Origin: Luteimonas aquatica
GTDB lineage: Bacteria > Pseudomonadota > Gammaproteobacteria > Xanthomonadales > Xanthomonadaceae
Direction: 5' to 3'
DNA length: 64,000 bases
Assembly (NCBI RefSeq): GCF_022662575.1
Contig: NZ_JALBFU010000001.1
Location: forward strand, 57,188 to 121,187
Below the pieces are notes generated by a model. It saw only the letters and a list, made by a program, of their open reading frames with translations. It had not been told where the DNA came from and did no database searches. The position numbers and the translations under genes are program-made. Positions 35,008-44,999 of this stretch are shown here, piece after piece; the stretch's first letter is position 1; every line of letters begins with the position of its first letter.

Positions 35008-35925
35008 ATGACCGACGAACTGAAGACGATCATCGATCTGATCCGCTACGGCGCCAGCCGCTTCAACGCGGCCGGGCTCACCTTCGGCCACAGCTACGAC
35101 AACGCCCTGGACGAGGCCACCCAGCTGGTGCTGCACGCCCTGCACCTGCCGCACGACCTGTCGCCGGTCTATGGCGCCTCGCGCGTGACCGCGGCCGAGA
35201 AGGCGGAGGTGCTGGCGCTGTTCACGCGCCGCATCGAGGAGCGCGTCCCGGCCTCGTACCTGACCGGCGAGACCTGGTTCGCGGGCCTGAGCTTCAAGAG
35301 CGACAAGCGCGCGCTGGTGCCGCGCTCGCCGATCGCCGAACTGATCGAAAGTGGTTTTGAGCCCTGGCTCGGCGGCCGCGAGGTGCGGCGCGCCCTGGAC
35401 CTGTGCACCGGCTCGGGCTGCATCGCCATCGCCATGGGCCACTACAACCCCGAATGGCAGGTGGACGGCGTCGACCTCAGCGACGAGGCGCTGGCGCTGG
35501 CGGCCGAGAACAAGGCGCGCCTGCACGCCGACAACGTGCGCCTGCGCAAGTCCGACCTGTTCGCCGGGCTGTCCGGCGAGCACTACGAGCTGATCGTCAC
35601 CAATCCGCCCTACGTCAGCAACGCCGAGACCGACGCGCTGCCGAAGGAATATTCCTACGAGCCCGAGATGGGGCTGCGCGCCGGCGACGACGGCCTGGAC
35701 CTGGTGCTGAAGATCCTGCGCGACGCGCCGCTGCACCTGAGCGAGGACGGGCTGCTGATCTGCGAGGTCGGCGAGTCCGAGCGCGCGCTGGTCAAGCTGC
35801 TGCCGGACGTCGAGTTCGCCTGGATCGAGTTCAAGGTCGGGCAGATGGGCATCTTCGCGGTGGAGTGCGCCGAGCTGATCGTGCACCACCCGCGCATCCG
35901 CGAGCTGGCGAACGCGCGGCCATGA
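35008..35925 (+). CDS. prmB: Ribosomal protein uL3 glutamine N5-methyltransferase
   Basis: SAM-dependent methyltransferase that modifies a conserved Gln of ribosomal protein L3. The 305-residue protein has the AdoMet motif ALDLCTGSGCIAIAMG near residue 131 and the amide-methyltransferase signature IVTNPPYVSNAE near residue 196. PrmB is chosen over PrmC because of the N-terminal region (FGHSYDNALDEATQLVLHAL) and its position upstream of aroC, the usual prmB-aroC order. Confidence 0.94.
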   Translation: MTDELKTIIDLIRYGASRFNAAGLTFGHSYDNALDEATQLVLHALHLPHDLSPVYGASRVTAAEKAEVLALFTRRIEERVPASYLTGETWFAGLSFKSDKRALVPRSPIAELIESGFEPWLGGREVRRALDLCTGSGCIAIAMGHYNPEWQVDGVDLSDEALALAAENKARLHADNVRLRKSDLFAGLSGEHYELIVTNPPYVSNAETDALPKEYSYEPEMGLRAGDDGLDLVLKILRDAPLHLSEDGLLICEVGESERALVKLLPDVEFAWIEFKVGQMGIFAVECAELIVHHPRIRELANARP

Positions 35926-35949
35926 AACTGCGCGCATGAATACTTCCCC

Positions 35950-37056
35950 ATGAACAGTTTCGGCCACCTGCTGCGCGTGACCACCTTCGGCGAATCGCAC
36001 GGGCCGGCGATCGGTTGCGTGCTGGACGGCTGCCCGCCCGGGATCGCCATCGCCGCCGAGGACTTCGCCCACGACCTGGCGCGGCGCGCCACCGGGCGCA
36101 CGCGGCACACCTCGGCGCGGCGCGAGGCCGACGAGATCGAGATCCTCAGCGGCGTCTACCAGGGCCGCACCACCGGCACGCCGATCGCGCTGCTGATCCG
36201 CAACACCGACGCGCGCAGCAAGGACTACGACCGCATCGTCGAGCAGTTCCGCCCCGGGCACGCCGACTACACCTACTGGCAGAAGTACGGCACCCGCGAT
36301 CCGCGCGGCGGCGGCCGCTCCTCGGCGCGCGAGACCACGATGCGGGTGGCCGCGGCGGTGATCGCCAAGAAATGGCTGGCCGAGCGCTTCGGCGTGCGCG
36401 TGCGCGGCCATCTGGCGCAGATCGGCGAGGTCGTGCCGCGCGCGCACGACTGGGCCGCGGTCGAGGACAACGCCTTCTTCTGGCCCTGCGCCGAGCAGGT
36501 GGCGGAGCTGGAAACGTACATGGACGCGCTGCGCAAGTCCGGCGATTCGGTCGGTGCGCGCGTCACCGTGGTCGCCGACGGCGTGCCGCCGGGCTGGGGC
36601 GAGCCGATCTACGGCAAGCTCGACGGCGAACTGGCCGCGGCGATGATGTCGATCAACGCGGTCAAGGGCGTGGAGATCGGCGACGGCTTCGCCAGCGTGG
36701 CGCAGAAGGGCAGCGAGCACCGCGACGAGGCCACCCTCGCGGGCTTCCTCTCCAACCATGCCGGCGGCATCCTCGGCGGCATCAGCAGCGGCCAGCAGGT
36801 GTCGGTCTCGGTGGCGTTCAAGCCGACCTCGAGCCTGCGCCTGCCGGCGCGCGGGCTGGACGTGCACGGCGAGGAGGTCGAGGTGGTCACCACCGGCCGC
36901 CACGATCCCTGCGTGGGCATCCGCGCCACGCCGATCTGCGAGGCGATGCTGGCGCTGGTGCTGATGGACCAGGCGCTGCGGCACCGCGCGCAGTGCGCGG
37001 ACGTGGAGGCGGGCTTCCGCATTCCCGACGGCCGCATTCCCGGCGATGGCCGCTGA
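35950..37056 (+). CDS. aroC: Chorismate synthase
   Basis: Last step of the shikimate pathway, making chorismate from EPSP with reduced FMN. The 368-residue product shows all family signatures: [17 protein letters not shown] at the N-terminus, [17 protein letters not shown] near residue 112 and the late [18 protein letters not shown]. It lies 24 bp after prmB, and its end overlaps the next gene by 11 nt, so prmB, aroC and the dehydrogenase probably form one operon. Chorismate feeds the trp genes further right in the window. Confidence 0.97.
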   Translation: MNSFGHLLRVTTFGESHGPAIGCVLDGCPPGIAIAAEDFAHDLARRATGRTRHTSARREADEIEILSGVYQGRTTGTPIALLIRNTDARSKDYDRIVEQFRPGHADYTYWQKYGTRDPRGGGRSSARETTMRVAAAVIAKKWLAERFGVRVRGHLAQIGEVVPRAHDWAAVEDNAFFWPCAEQVAELETYMDALRKSGDSVGARVTVVADGVPPGWGEPIYGKLDGELAAAMMSINAVKGVEIGDGFASVAQKGSEHRDEATLAGFLSNHAGGILGGISSGQQVSVSVAFKPTSSLRLPARGLDVHGEEVEVVTTGRHDPCVGIRATPICEAMLALVLMDQALRHRAQCADVEAGFRIPDGRIPGDGR

Positions 37057-38044
37057 GCGGCCGCGCGTCTGGGTCTCGCAGCCGCTGTTCGACGACATCG
37101 TCGGGCGGCTGGACGAATATTTCGAGGTCGAGGCCAACCGCGAGGTGGCCGACCACGCCCCGGCGCGGATCGCCGCGGCGCTGCACGAGGCCGACGGCGC
37201 CCTGATCACCCTCAACGAGCCGGTCGGCGCGGACGAGGTGGCGCAGGCATCGCGCCTGCGCGTGCTGGCCAACGTTGCGGTCGGCTACAACAACCTCGAT
37301 GTGCCGGCGCTGTCGAAGGCGGGCATCCTGGTCACCAACACCCCGGACGTGCTCACCGAGACCACCGCCGACCTCGGCTTCGCGCTGATGATGGCCGCCG
37401 CGCGCCGCATCACCGAGGCCGAGCGCTGGCTGCGCGAGGGCCAGTGGCGGGGCTGGTCGTTCCGCAGCCTGCTGGGCGCCGACATCCACGGCAGCACGCT
37501 GGGCATCCTCGGCATGGGCCGGATCGGGCAGGGCATCGCCCGGCGCGCGGGCGGCTTCGGCATGCGCGTGCTCTACCACAACCGCAGCCGCCTGCCGGAG
37601 GCGGTGGAACGCGAATGTGGCGCCGAGTACGTGGCCTTCGACGCGCTGCTGGCGCGCGCCGACCATCTGGTGCTGGTGCTGCCGTACTCGGCGCAAAGCC
37701 GCCACATCGTCGACGCGGCGGCGCTGGCGAAGATGAAGCCGAGCGCCACGCTGACCAACATCGCCCGCGGCGGCCTGATCGACGAGGACGCGCTGGCCGA
37801 CGCCCTGGCCGGCGGGCGCCTGGCCGCCGCCGGCCTCGACGTGTTCGAGGGCGAGCCGGCGGTCAATCCGCGGCTGCTGGCGCTGCGCAACGTCGTGCTG
37901 ACCCCGCACATCGGCAGCGGCAGCCTGGCCACGCGCCGGGCGATGGTGTCGCTGGCCGTGGACAACCTGATCGCGGCGCTGGGCCGTGGACCGCATGCCG
38001 GGCGCCCGCCCACGCCGGTGAACGCGGACGCGCTGGCGCGCTGA
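37046..38044 (+). CDS. D-isomer-specific 2-hydroxyacid dehydrogenase (glyoxylate/hydroxypyruvate reductase-like)
   Basis: A 332-residue NAD(P)H-dependent dehydrogenase. The Rossmann motif is [15 protein letters not shown] near residue 152. The catalytic Arg is in NIARGGLID, the Glu in FEGEPAVNP and the His in LTPHIGSGS, the full family set. [14 protein letters not shown] near residue 76 resembles the GhrB/GyaR type. Its start overlaps the aroC end by 11 nt in another frame. The substrate cannot be told from sequence alone. Confidence 0.9.
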   Translation: MAAERPRVWVSQPLFDDIVGRLDEYFEVEANREVADHAPARIAAALHEADGALITLNEPVGADEVAQASRLRVLANVAVGYNNLDVPALSKAGILVTNTPDVLTETTADLGFALMMAAARRITEAERWLREGQWRGWSFRSLLGADIHGSTLGILGMGRIGQGIARRAGGFGMRVLYHNRSRLPEAVERECGAEYVAFDALLARADHLVLVLPYSAQSRHIVDAAALAKMKPSATLTNIARGGLIDEDALADALAGGRLAAAGLDVFEGEPAVNPRLLALRNVVLTPHIGSGSLATRRAMVSLAVDNLIAALGRGPHAGRPPTPVNADALAR

Positions 38045-38075
38045 AGGCGCGCCGCGGGCGATACGGCCTCGGGTG

Positions 38076-38091
38076 GAGCGCTTTTGCGCTC
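38076..38091 (+). terminator. Short hairpin after the dehydrogenase gene
   Basis: GAGCGC and GCGCTC pair around a TTTT loop, 32 nt after the stop at 38044. The stem is only 6 bp and there is no T-tract, so it is a weak candidate for the end of the prmB-aroC operon. Confidence 0.35.
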
Positions 38092-38139
38092 ATGCGAAAA
38101 ATTCCTAAGCGGCGGGCCGCGCGGCGCGGACGCGTGCCG

Positions 38140-38145
38140 TATGCT
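38140..38145 (+). promoter_or_regulatory. Putative -10 box for asd
   Basis: TATGCT lies about 83 nt before the asd ATG in a 183-bp GC-rich spacer that holds no other gene. Confidence 0.3.
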
Positions 38146-38227
38146 TGCCGCACGCCGGCGGTTTTTCCGCTCCCGCGCCGCGGGACGCGTCGGGCCGGCG
38201 CCCCCCCACTCATTCCCCGATCCCCAC

Positions 38228-39256
38228 ATGAGCAACGAAAGTCGTCGCTACACAGTCGCGGTCGTCGGCGCCACCGGCGCCGTCGGCGAAACCATGCTGA
38301 ACATCCTGGCCGAGCGCAAGTTCCCGGTCGGCAAACTCGTCGCCCTGGCCAGCGAGCGCTCGGCCGGCGAGACAGTGAAATTCGGCAACGGCGACGTGGT
38401 GGTGCAGGACCTGGCGACCTTCGATCCGGCCGGCGTGGAGATCGCGCTGTTCTCCGCGGGCGGCTCCATTTCCAAGGAGTACGCGCCCAGGTTCGCGGCC
38501 GCCGGCGCGGTGGTGATCGACAACAGTTCGGCCTTCCGCTACGACGACGACGTGCCGCTGGTGGTGAGCGAGGTCAACCCGGACGCGGCGCGGCAGCGTC
38601 CGCGCGGCATCATCGCCAATCCGAACTGCTCGACCATGCAGATGCTGGTGGCGCTGGCGCCCATCCACCGCGAGGCCGGCATCGAGCGCATCAACGTGGC
38701 GACCTACCAGTCTGTGTCCGGCGCCGGGCGCTCCGCGCTGGAGGAGCTCGGCCGCCAGACCGGCGCACTGCTCAACTTCCAGGACGCCGACCCGCAGCGC
38801 TTCCCGGTGCAGATCGCCTTCAACCTGATCCCGCACATCGACGAGTTCCTGGACAACGGCTTCACCAAGGAGGAGATGAAGCTGGTCTGGGAAACGCGCA
38901 AGATCCTCGCCGACGACAGCATCCAGGTGAACCCGACCGCGGTGCGCGTGCCGGTGTTCTACGGCCATTCCGAGGCCGTGCACATCGAGACCCGGCGCAA
39001 GATCACCCCGGAACGGGCCCGCGAGCTGCTGCAGGCCGCGCCGGGCGTGGAGGTGGTGGACGATCGCAAGCCCGGCGGCTACCCGACGCCGGTGACGCAT
39101 GCCTCGGGCAACGACGCGGTCTACGTCGGCCGCATCCGCGAGGACCTCTCGCACCCGCGCGGGCTGGACCTGTGGGTGGTCTCGGACAACATCCGCAAGG
39201 GCGCCGCGCTGAACGCGGTGCAGGTCGCCGAGCTGGTGGCGGCCGAGCAGGCCTGA
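38228..39256 (+). CDS. asd: Aspartate-semialdehyde dehydrogenase
   Basis: Reduces aspartyl phosphate to aspartate semialdehyde, the branch point to lysine/diaminopimelate, threonine and methionine. The 342-residue enzyme has VAVVGATGAVGETMLNIL at the N-terminus and the active-site cysteine in NPNCSTMQM near residue 135. SVSGAGRSALEEL follows near residue 162. The open frame continues upstream to 38084, but ATG 38228 gives the family N-terminus. An imperfect GC-rich inverted repeat (39266-39299) follows the stop and may terminate it. Confidence 0.96.
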   Translation: MSNESRRYTVAVVGATGAVGETMLNILAERKFPVGKLVALASERSAGETVKFGNGDVVVQDLATFDPAGVEIALFSAGGSISKEYAPRFAAAGAVVIDNSSAFRYDDDVPLVVSEVNPDAARQRPRGIIANPNCSTMQMLVALAPIHREAGIERINVATYQSVSGAGRSALEELGRQTGALLNFQDADPQRFPVQIAFNLIPHIDEFLDNGFTKEEMKLVWETRKILADDSIQVNPTAVRVPVFYGHSEAVHIETRRKITPERARELLQAAPGVEVVDDRKPGGYPTPVTHASGNDAVYVGRIREDLSHPRGLDLWVVSDNIRKGAALNAVQVAELVAAEQA

Positions 39257-39318
39257 GGCGGCCGCGCGCGCCCGGCGCCCGTTCCGGCGTCCGGCGCGCC
39301 TGCCGCGACGGGGATTCG

Positions 39319-39348
39319 TTGCGGATGTCACCGGGGCGCGGCTAAAGT
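39319..39348 (+). promoter_or_regulatory. Promoter of the first fimV gene
   Basis: A -35 box TTGCGG (39319-39324) and a -10 box TAAAGT (39343-39348) are 18 nt apart. The predicted start falls on the ATG at 39355. The second fimV gene has the same -35, the same 18-nt spacing and the same GCGCGGCTA context, which supports function. Confidence 0.6.
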
Positions 39349-39354
39349 CGCGCC

Positions 39355-39387
39355 ATGAGTGAGACATCGGGGTTGAAACGCGCGTGA
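39355..39387 (+). CDS. Possible leaderless 10-codon leader ORF ahead of fimV copy 1
   Basis: ATG 39355 lies 6 nt after the -10 box, at the expected transcription start, and encodes MSETSGLKRA. Its TGA stop (39385-39387) overlaps the GTG start of the FimV frame (39384) in a GTGA arrangement. This suggests that ribosomes load on the leaderless ATG and re-initiate at fimV. No homology can be claimed for so short a peptide. Confidence 0.4.
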   Translation: MSETSGLKRA

Positions 39388-41333
39388 CCGGAATACCGTT
39401 CAGGGCAGGGATGCTGAAGGCAGGGGTGCTGGCGCTGGCCGTGACCCTGGCCGCCGCGATGTCGCCGGCGGCGTGGGCGGTGGACGTCGACCAGATCGAG
39501 ATCAAGTCGCGGATCGGCGAGCCGCTGCTGGCCGAGATTCCGGTCGTCTCCGACGATCCGGCCGAACTGCAGAAGGTGCAGGCGCAGCTGGCCTCGGCGG
39601 TGACCTTCGCCCGCGTCGGCCTGCAGCGTCCGCACGGCGTGGTGGCCGAACTGCGCTTCGCGGTGGTGCGGGACAAGCGCGGCAAGTCGGTGATCCGCAT
39701 CACCACCGCGTCGCCGGTGCAGGAAGACTTCTTCACCTTCCTGATCGAGGTGAACTGGGGCAGCGGCCGCATGGTGCGCGAGTACTCGGTGTCGCTGGGC
39801 ACGCCCAACACGCTGACGGCCTCGCAGCCGCCGCTGATCCAGGCGCCGGTGGCCGGGCCGTCGAACGCCATCGCCCGCGAGCCCGAATCCTTGCCGGACC
39901 TGCCGCAGCCGATCCCGCTGGCGGGACAGGCGCAGCAGGCGCCGGCCTCGCTGCCTGCGCCCGTTCCGCCGGCGCAGATGCCGCCGGCCCCGATCCCGCT
40001 GCAGGGCAACCCGCCGCCGCCGGCCAAGCCGCGCGAGCGCCCCGTGGCCGGCAACGACATTCCGGCGCCGGCCAAGCCCAAGCCGGCGCCCAGGCCCGAC
40101 CCCAAGCCCAAGCCCGCCGCCCCGCCCGAGGCCAAGCCGGCGCCGAAGGCGGAGGTCGCGGCGCAGAAGAAGCCGGTGCCCGCGGCGCCCGCACCCGCGC
40201 CGCAACCGGCGGCCGCTGGCGCCAAGGCCGAACGCTACGGGCCGGTGAAGGGCGGCGACAACCTGAGCAAGATCGCCGCCAACCTGGGGCCGGAAGGCTA
40301 TACCCGCGACCAGGTGATGCTGGCGCTGCTGCGCACCAATCCCGGCGCCTTCATCGGCGGCAACATCAACCTGATCCGCAAGGGCGCGACCCTGCACGCG
40401 CCCAGCGAGGCCGAGGTGTCGCGTTTCAGCGCCGCGCAGGCCGCGATCATGGTGCGCGATCAGATCAACCAGTGGCGGGGCGGGCATCCGACCACGCCGC
40501 AGCCGGCCGCGCTGGCCGGGGAGCCGCCGCGTCCGCCGGCGCTGCCGCCGCCGGCGCCCGTGAAACCGGGGGTGATGGCGGCCGCGCCGGGAAGCAAGCC
40601 GCCGCCGCGCGCGGCCAGCGCGCGCCTGGAAATCGTGCCGGCGGCCTCGGCTGCCGAGCGCGGCGCGAGCGCCGGTACGCGCTCGGGCATCGCCGCGGGC
40701 GGTGGCGGCGGCGAACTGCGCCAGGAACTGCAGCAGACCCAGGAAACGCTGGCCTCGCGCGAGGCCGAGATCCGCGAACTGCGCGATCGCCTGTCCGGGC
40801 TGGAGAAGATCCAGCAGGACCAGCAGAAGCTGATCGAGCTGCAGGGCACCGAACTGGCCGCCGCGCAGCGCAATACCGGCGCGGCGCAAAAGCGCGAGGC
40901 CGAGCAGGCGTCGGCGTCCGCGAAGGCGGCGCCCGCCGCCGACCGCGCGCCGGTCTGGCCCTGGCTGGTGGGCGCGCTGGTGCTGCTCCTGCTGCTGGTC
41001 TGGCTGGTTTCGCGGCTGCGCGGCCCCGCCGCGCCGGCGCGCCGCGCCTTCGATCCCGAGACCCTGGCCGCCGCCGTGCCGTCGCCGGCCGTCGAGGAAG
41101 AGGAGCCCGCGCCCGCCACGTCCGCGCCGACCTGGCACGGCCGCGCCGCGGGACCGCTGGCAACGGGCGCCTCGCCCGCATCCGACGGCCTCAAGCGCAT
41201 CCGCCTGGCGCAGGCCTATCTCGACCTCGGCGATTTCGAGACCGGGCGCCGCCTGTTGCAGGAAGTCGCCGACAGCGGCGAGGACAACGCCGGCGAGGCG
41301 GCCGCGCGCCTGTTGCGCGCGCTCGAGGACTGA
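39384..41333 (+). CDS. fimV: FimV-like pilus assembly / peptidoglycan-binding protein (copy 1)
   Basis: Inner-membrane protein related to Pseudomonas FimV, which organises type IV pili and polar signalling. At 649 residues it starts with a signal peptide (about 10-33). The FimV N-terminal domain follows (VDVDQIEIKSRIGEPLLAEI), then a Pro/Ala/Lys-rich stretch and a LysM-like region (YGPVKGGDNLSKIAANLG, about 282; [19 protein letters not shown]). A coiled coil (about 450-500), a transmembrane helix (about 527-547) and the short FimV C-terminal TPR motif (RLAQAYLDLGDFETGRRLLQ) complete it. The GTG start is inferred from the overlap with the leader ORF; ATG 39411 is an alternative. Long TPR arrays of Pseudomonas FimV are absent. 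Confidence 0.85.
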   Translation: MTGIPFRAGMLKAGVLALAVTLAAAMSPAAWAVDVDQIEIKSRIGEPLLAEIPVVSDDPAELQKVQAQLASAVTFARVGLQRPHGVVAELRFAVVRDKRGKSVIRITTASPVQEDFFTFLIEVNWGSGRMVREYSVSLGTPNTLTASQPPLIQAPVAGPSNAIAREPESLPDLPQPIPLAGQAQQAPASLPAPVPPAQMPPAPIPLQGNPPPPAKPRERPVAGNDIPAPAKPKPAPRPDPKPKPAAPPEAKPAPKAEVAAQKKPVPAAPAPAPQPAAAGAKAERYGPVKGGDNLSKIAANLGPEGYTRDQVMLALLRTNPGAFIGGNINLIRKGATLHAPSEAEVSRFSAAQAAIMVRDQINQWRGGHPTTPQPAALAGEPPRPPALPPPAPVKPGVMAAAPGSKPPPRAASARLEIVPAASAAERGASAGTRSGIAAGGGGGELRQELQQTQETLASREAEIRELRDRLSGLEKIQQDQQKLIELQGTELAAAQRNTGAAQKREAEQASASAKAAPAADRAPVWPWLVGALVLLLLLVWLVSRLRGPAAPARRAFDPETLAAAVPSPAVEEEEPAPATSAPTWHGRAAGPLATGASPASDGLKRIRLAQAYLDLGDFETGRRLLQEVADSGEDNAGEAAARLLRALED

Positions 41334-41386
41334 GCGTGCCGGCGGTCACGGCCGCCGCGAAATCCGCGCCAGTTTCCATGAAACCG

Positions 41387-41416
41387 TTGCGGATCAATGG
41401 CGTGCGCGGCTAGAGT
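41387..41416 (+). promoter_or_regulatory. Promoter of the second fimV gene
   Basis: TTGCGG (41387-41392) and TAGAGT (41411-41416) are 18 nt apart, matching the copy-1 promoter base for base at the -35 box. The -10 ends 7 nt before ATG 41424, so a leaderless mRNA is predicted here too. Confidence 0.6.
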
Positions 41417-41423
41417 GCCGCGC

Positions 41424-43304
41424 ATGACCCGGGGAAACATGATCACCGCGGCAATGCGTCGAGCATTGGTCGCCGCGCTGGTGGCGACGTTCGCGTTGCT
41501 GGCCGGCCCCGCGTTCGCGCTGGGCCTGGGACAGATCCAGGTGAAGTCGCAGGCCGGGCAGCCGCTGCTGGCCGAGATCCCGATCGTCTCCAGCGACCCG
41601 GCCGAGCTGGAGAACCTGCAGGCGCGGCTGGCCTCGCCGGAAACCTTCGCGCGCATCGGGCTGGCGCCGCCGCAGGGCGCGGTCGCCGACCTGCAGTTCG
41701 TCGTGGCCCTCGATCCGCAGGGGCGGCCGGTGATCCGCGTCACCACCAGCGCGCCGGTGCAGCAGCCGCTGCTGACCTTCCTGGTCGAGGTGGACTGGGG
41801 GCAGGGCAGGCTGGTGCGCGAATACTCCGCGCTGCTCGACGCGCCGCGCACGGTCTCCTCGCCGCTGCAGCCGGCGATCCAGGCGCCGACCACGGCGAGC
41901 TCGAACGCCATCGAGCGCGGCAGCGACGCCGCGCCGGCGGAAACGGCGGTGTCCGAACCGGCGCCGGCCCCGGCCCAGCCGGCGAAGACGGAACCGGCCA
42001 GGCCGGAGGCGGCCTTCCCGCCGACCCCGGTCGCGGCCGCGCCACTGGAGAAACCCGGCAACGATGCTTCGGTGGCGCCGGCGAAAGCGACCGGCGCCGC
42101 GGCGGCCGCGAAGCCTCCGGCCGCCAGCAAGACGACGAACGAATACGGACCGGTCAAGGCGGGCGATACCCTGTCGGGCATCGCGCGCGGGCTGGCCCTG
42201 CAGGACGCGACGCTCGACCAGACCATGCTGGCCCTGTTGCGCGCCAATCCGGACGCCTTCATCGGCGGCAACATCAACCTGTTGCGCACCGGCGCCAGCC
42301 TGCGCATTCCGCAGGCCGAGGACCTGTCGCAGCACAACGCCGCCGAGGCGCGCGCGCTGGTGCGCGAGCAGATCGGCAAGTGGCGCGATGGGCTGCGCAA
42401 GCCGGTGCTGCAGCCGTCGGCCGTCGCCGGCGCGGAGACCGGCACGGACGACAAGTCCGCCGCCGCCGCGCCGCAGGCGGCGGTCAACAAACCCGTGGCG
42501 GCCGAACGCAAGCCGGTCGACAAGGCCGCCGCGCCGCGCACGGCCGACGCGCGGCTGGAGATCGTGCCGCCGTCGGCCAATGGCGGCCAGCGCGCCGGCA
42601 CACAATCCGGGCTCGATGCGAAGGGCGGGGGCGACATGCTGCGACAAGAAGACGTGCAACAGACGCGGGAAACCCTGGCCGCGCGCGATGCCGAGGTGCA
42701 GGAACTGAAGGCGCGCGTGGCCGATCTGGAGAAGCTGCAGCAGGACCAGCAGAAGCTCATCGCGATGAAGGACGGCGAACTGGCCGCCGCGCAGCGCAAG
42801 CTCGCCGCCCAGCAGCAGCCCGCCACGCCCGCGCCGTCGCCGTCGACCTCGCAGGGCAGCTCGGTGGCGCTCTGGCCGTGGCTGACCGTGGCCGTCGTGG
42901 TGGCGCTGCTGGCCTGGCTGTTCCTGCGCCGCAAGGCCGCGCCTGCGCCTGCGCGCCGCGCCGTCTTCGACAGCGCGCCGACCCTGTCCGAGCTCACCGC
43001 CCGCGATGCCGCGCCCGGCGCCGACCGCGCGCCGCCTCCGCCGGCGGCCACGCGCGCGCCCACCTGGCATGCCGGCGATCTGGCCGCGGCCTCGACCGCG
43101 TCGGCCGCCGCCGCCCCGTCTGCCGTCGCTTCGACGGCGGCGACCGAACCCGCGACGCCGATCGACGACGAGCGCCTGGAACTGGCGCGCGCCTATCTCG
43201 ACCTGGGCGATGTCGACACCGCGCGCAGCCTGCTGCAGGAAGTGGCGGCGGGCGGCGACGCGACCGCACGCGGCGAGGCCGCGCGCCTGCTGCGCGACCT
43301 GTAA
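41424..43304 (+). CDS. fimV: FimV-like pilus assembly / peptidoglycan-binding protein (copy 2)
   Basis: A 626-residue paralogue of the upstream gene with the same order: signal peptide (about 10-33), N-terminal domain ([20 protein letters not shown]), linker, LysM-like region ([17 protein letters not shown], about 240; [19 protein letters not shown]), coiled coil (about 410-460), transmembrane helix (about 481-503) and C-terminal motif ([19 protein letters not shown]). ATG 41424 fits leaderless initiation; ATG 41439 has GGGG 4 nt before it and is an alternative. The gene has its own promoter and is followed by truA after 23 bp. The two copies are clear duplicates but have diverged in the linkers. 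Confidence 0.85.
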   Translation: MTRGNMITAAMRRALVAALVATFALLAGPAFALGLGQIQVKSQAGQPLLAEIPIVSSDPAELENLQARLASPETFARIGLAPPQGAVADLQFVVALDPQGRPVIRVTTSAPVQQPLLTFLVEVDWGQGRLVREYSALLDAPRTVSSPLQPAIQAPTTASSNAIERGSDAAPAETAVSEPAPAPAQPAKTEPARPEAAFPPTPVAAAPLEKPGNDASVAPAKATGAAAAAKPPAASKTTNEYGPVKAGDTLSGIARGLALQDATLDQTMLALLRANPDAFIGGNINLLRTGASLRIPQAEDLSQHNAAEARALVREQIGKWRDGLRKPVLQPSAVAGAETGTDDKSAAAAPQAAVNKPVAAERKPVDKAAAPRTADARLEIVPPSANGGQRAGTQSGLDAKGGGDMLRQEDVQQTRETLAARDAEVQELKARVADLEKLQQDQQKLIAMKDGELAAAQRKLAAQQQPATPAPSPSTSQGSSVALWPWLTVAVVVALLAWLFLRRKAAPAPARRAVFDSAPTLSELTARDAAPGADRAPPPPAATRAPTWHAGDLAAASTASAAAAPSAVASTAATEPATPIDDERLELARAYLDLGDVDTARSLLQEVAAGGDATARGEAARLLRDL

Positions 43305-43327
43305 TCGCCGGCGGCGCGGAGTCAGCC

Positions 43328-44116
43328 ATGCGCCATGCGCTGGGCATCGAATACGACGGCGCGCAATTCCTCGGCTGGCAGCGCCTGAGCCAGCCCGGCG
43401 CCGACGACGACGGCGCGATCCAGACCCGCATCGAACAGGCGCTGTCCTTCGTCGCCGACGCGCGCATCGACACCGTCTGCGCCGGCCGCACCGACGCCGG
43501 CGTGCACGCGCAATGCCAGGTGGTGCATTTCGACAGCGATGCGCCGCGCGACCCGCGCGCCTGGGTGCTGGGCACCACGACGCGGCTGCCGGAGGCGATC
43601 AGCGTGCGCTGGTGCCTGCCGGTGGCCGCGGAGTTCCATGCGCGCTTCGCCGCGCGCGCGCGGCGCTATCGCTACCGCATCCTCAACCGCCCCGTGCGGC
43701 CGGCCCTGCAGCGCCATTACCTGACCTGGGAACGCCGCCCGCTGGACGCCGAGGCCATGCACCGCGCCGCCCAGGCCCTGCTCGGCGAGCACGACTTCTC
43801 CGCCTTCCGCACCGTGCACTGCCAGGCGCCGCATCCGCGGCGCGACCTGCAGGCGATTTCGGTGCGCCGGGACGGCGATCTCGTGGAGATCGACGTGCAG
43901 GCCAACGCCTTCCTGCACCACATGGTGCGCAACATCGTCGGCAGCCTGCTTCCGGTCGGGCGCGGCGAGCGCCCGGAGGCCTGGATCGCCGAACTGCTGG
44001 CCGGGCGCGACCGCACGCTGGCGGGGCCGACTGCGCCGTCGACCGGGCTGGTTTTCCTCGGTCCGCTGTATCCGGCCTCGTGGGGATTGCCGACGGAAGT
44101 CAGCCTGACGGCGTAA
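43328..44116 (+). CDS. truA: tRNA pseudouridine(38-40) synthase
   Basis: Forms pseudouridine at positions 38-40 of tRNA anticodon stems. The 262-residue enzyme has the catalytic Asp in [19 protein letters not shown] near residue 57. Other family segments are [16 protein letters not shown] and [19 protein letters not shown]. It follows fimV copy 2 by 23 bp and precedes trpF, the usual fimV-truA-trpF order in Pseudomonas and Xanthomonas. Confidence 0.95.
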   Translation: MRHALGIEYDGAQFLGWQRLSQPGADDDGAIQTRIEQALSFVADARIDTVCAGRTDAGVHAQCQVVHFDSDAPRDPRAWVLGTTTRLPEAISVRWCLPVAAEFHARFAARARRYRYRILNRPVRPALQRHYLTWERRPLDAEAMHRAAQALLGEHDFSAFRTVHCQAPHPRRDLQAISVRRDGDLVEIDVQANAFLHHMVRNIVGSLLPVGRGERPEAWIAELLAGRDRTLAGPTAPSTGLVFLGPLYPASWGLPTEVSLTA

Positions 44117-44193
44117 CTGGTTGCCGTCGTTGGGGTTTCGTGGCGGCGGCGCAAAGCGGGTACGCTCCTGGCATCCGGGAGATCGACAGCACG

Positions 44194-44847
44194 ATGGCAC
44201 GCCCCCAATTCCGCACCCGCATCAAGTTCTGCGGCTTCACCCGCGCGGGCGACGTGCGGCTGGCCTGCGAACTGGGCGTGGACGCGGTCGGCTTCATCTT
44301 CGCCGCGAACAGCAAGCGCCGCATCGCCGCCGAGGAAGCGCGCGCGCTGCGCCAGGCGCTGACGCCGATGGTGAGCTCGGTGGCGCTGTTCAACGACAAC
44401 CCCGCCGAGGAGGTGCGCGAGGTGGTGCGGCAGGTCCGCCCGCATCTGCTGCAGTTCCACGGCGGCGAGAACGAAGTCTTCTGCCGTAGCTTCGGCGTGC
44501 CCTACATGAAGGCGGTGGCGATGGGCGATGCCGGCATCGAGGCGTCGCTGCCGGCCCTGCTCGGGCGCTATCCCTCCGCGGCCGGCTTCCTGTTCGACAG
44601 CCACGCCAGCGGCGGAGGCGGGGGCAGCGGCAAGACCTTCGACTGGAGCCGCATTCCGGCCGGCCTGCAGAAGCCCTTCCTGCTCGCCGGGGGCATCACG
44701 CCGGAGAACGTCTTCGATGCCGTCTGCGCGGTGCGTCCCTGGGGCCTGGACCTGGCCAGCGGCATCGAGAGCGAGCCCGGCATCAAGGACGGCGACAAGA
44801 TGCGGCGCTTCGTCGAAGAGGTCCGAAGGGCGGATTGCACGGAATGA
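44194..44847 (+). CDS. trpF: Phosphoribosylanthranilate isomerase
   Basis: Third step of tryptophan synthesis (N-5'-phosphoribosylanthranilate to CdRP). The 217-residue barrel begins [15 protein letters not shown] with the catalytic Cys. [30 protein letters not shown] (catalytic Asp; an unusually Gly-rich loop) and [11 protein letters not shown] follow. [17 protein letters not shown] marks the phosphate site. A TACGCT at 44161-44166 may be its -10 box. It is split from trpB by 256 bp. Confidence 0.95.
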   Translation: MARPQFRTRIKFCGFTRAGDVRLACELGVDAVGFIFAANSKRRIAAEEARALRQALTPMVSSVALFNDNPAEEVREVVRQVRPHLLQFHGGENEVFCRSFGVPYMKAVAMGDAGIEASLPALLGRYPSAAGFLFDSHASGGGGGSGKTFDWSRIPAGLQKPFLLAGGITPENVFDAVCAVRPWGLDLASGIESEPGIKDGDKMRRFVEEVRRADCTE

Positions 44848-44915
44848 CCCCGGCGCGTGCCGGGCATTCCGGCGCGAGACGAAGCGCCGTGGATTGGGTA
44901 AGCTAGGCGCACGCC

Positions 44916-44999
44916 ATGAACTTCTCGAATCGCCCGCCGTCGCCCTTCGGTCGCTCCCTGCGACGCTGGCGCCGCGTGCCCGCGGCCGCCGTTCGATAA
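44916..44999 (+). CDS. Possible 27-codon leader ORF upstream of trpB
   Basis: ATG 44916 follows a TAAGCT -10-like box (44899-44904) by 11 nt. The peptide contains [17 protein letters not shown], with one Trp among seven Arg, and ends at TAA 44997-44999. Downstream, CGCGGCCGC occurs at 45019 and 45072, and a third copy overlaps the ORF end at 44981. These self-complementary copies could pair alternatively, as in attenuators. A single Trp codon is weak evidence for tryptophan control. Confidence 0.3.
   Translation: MNFSNRPPSPFGRSLRRWRRVPAAAVR

Noticed and set aside
44916-44999. Classical tryptophan leader peptide with tandem Trp codons
   Set aside because: The small ORF has only one Trp codon, so enterobacterial-type attenuation is not supported; it is reported only as a possible leader ORF.
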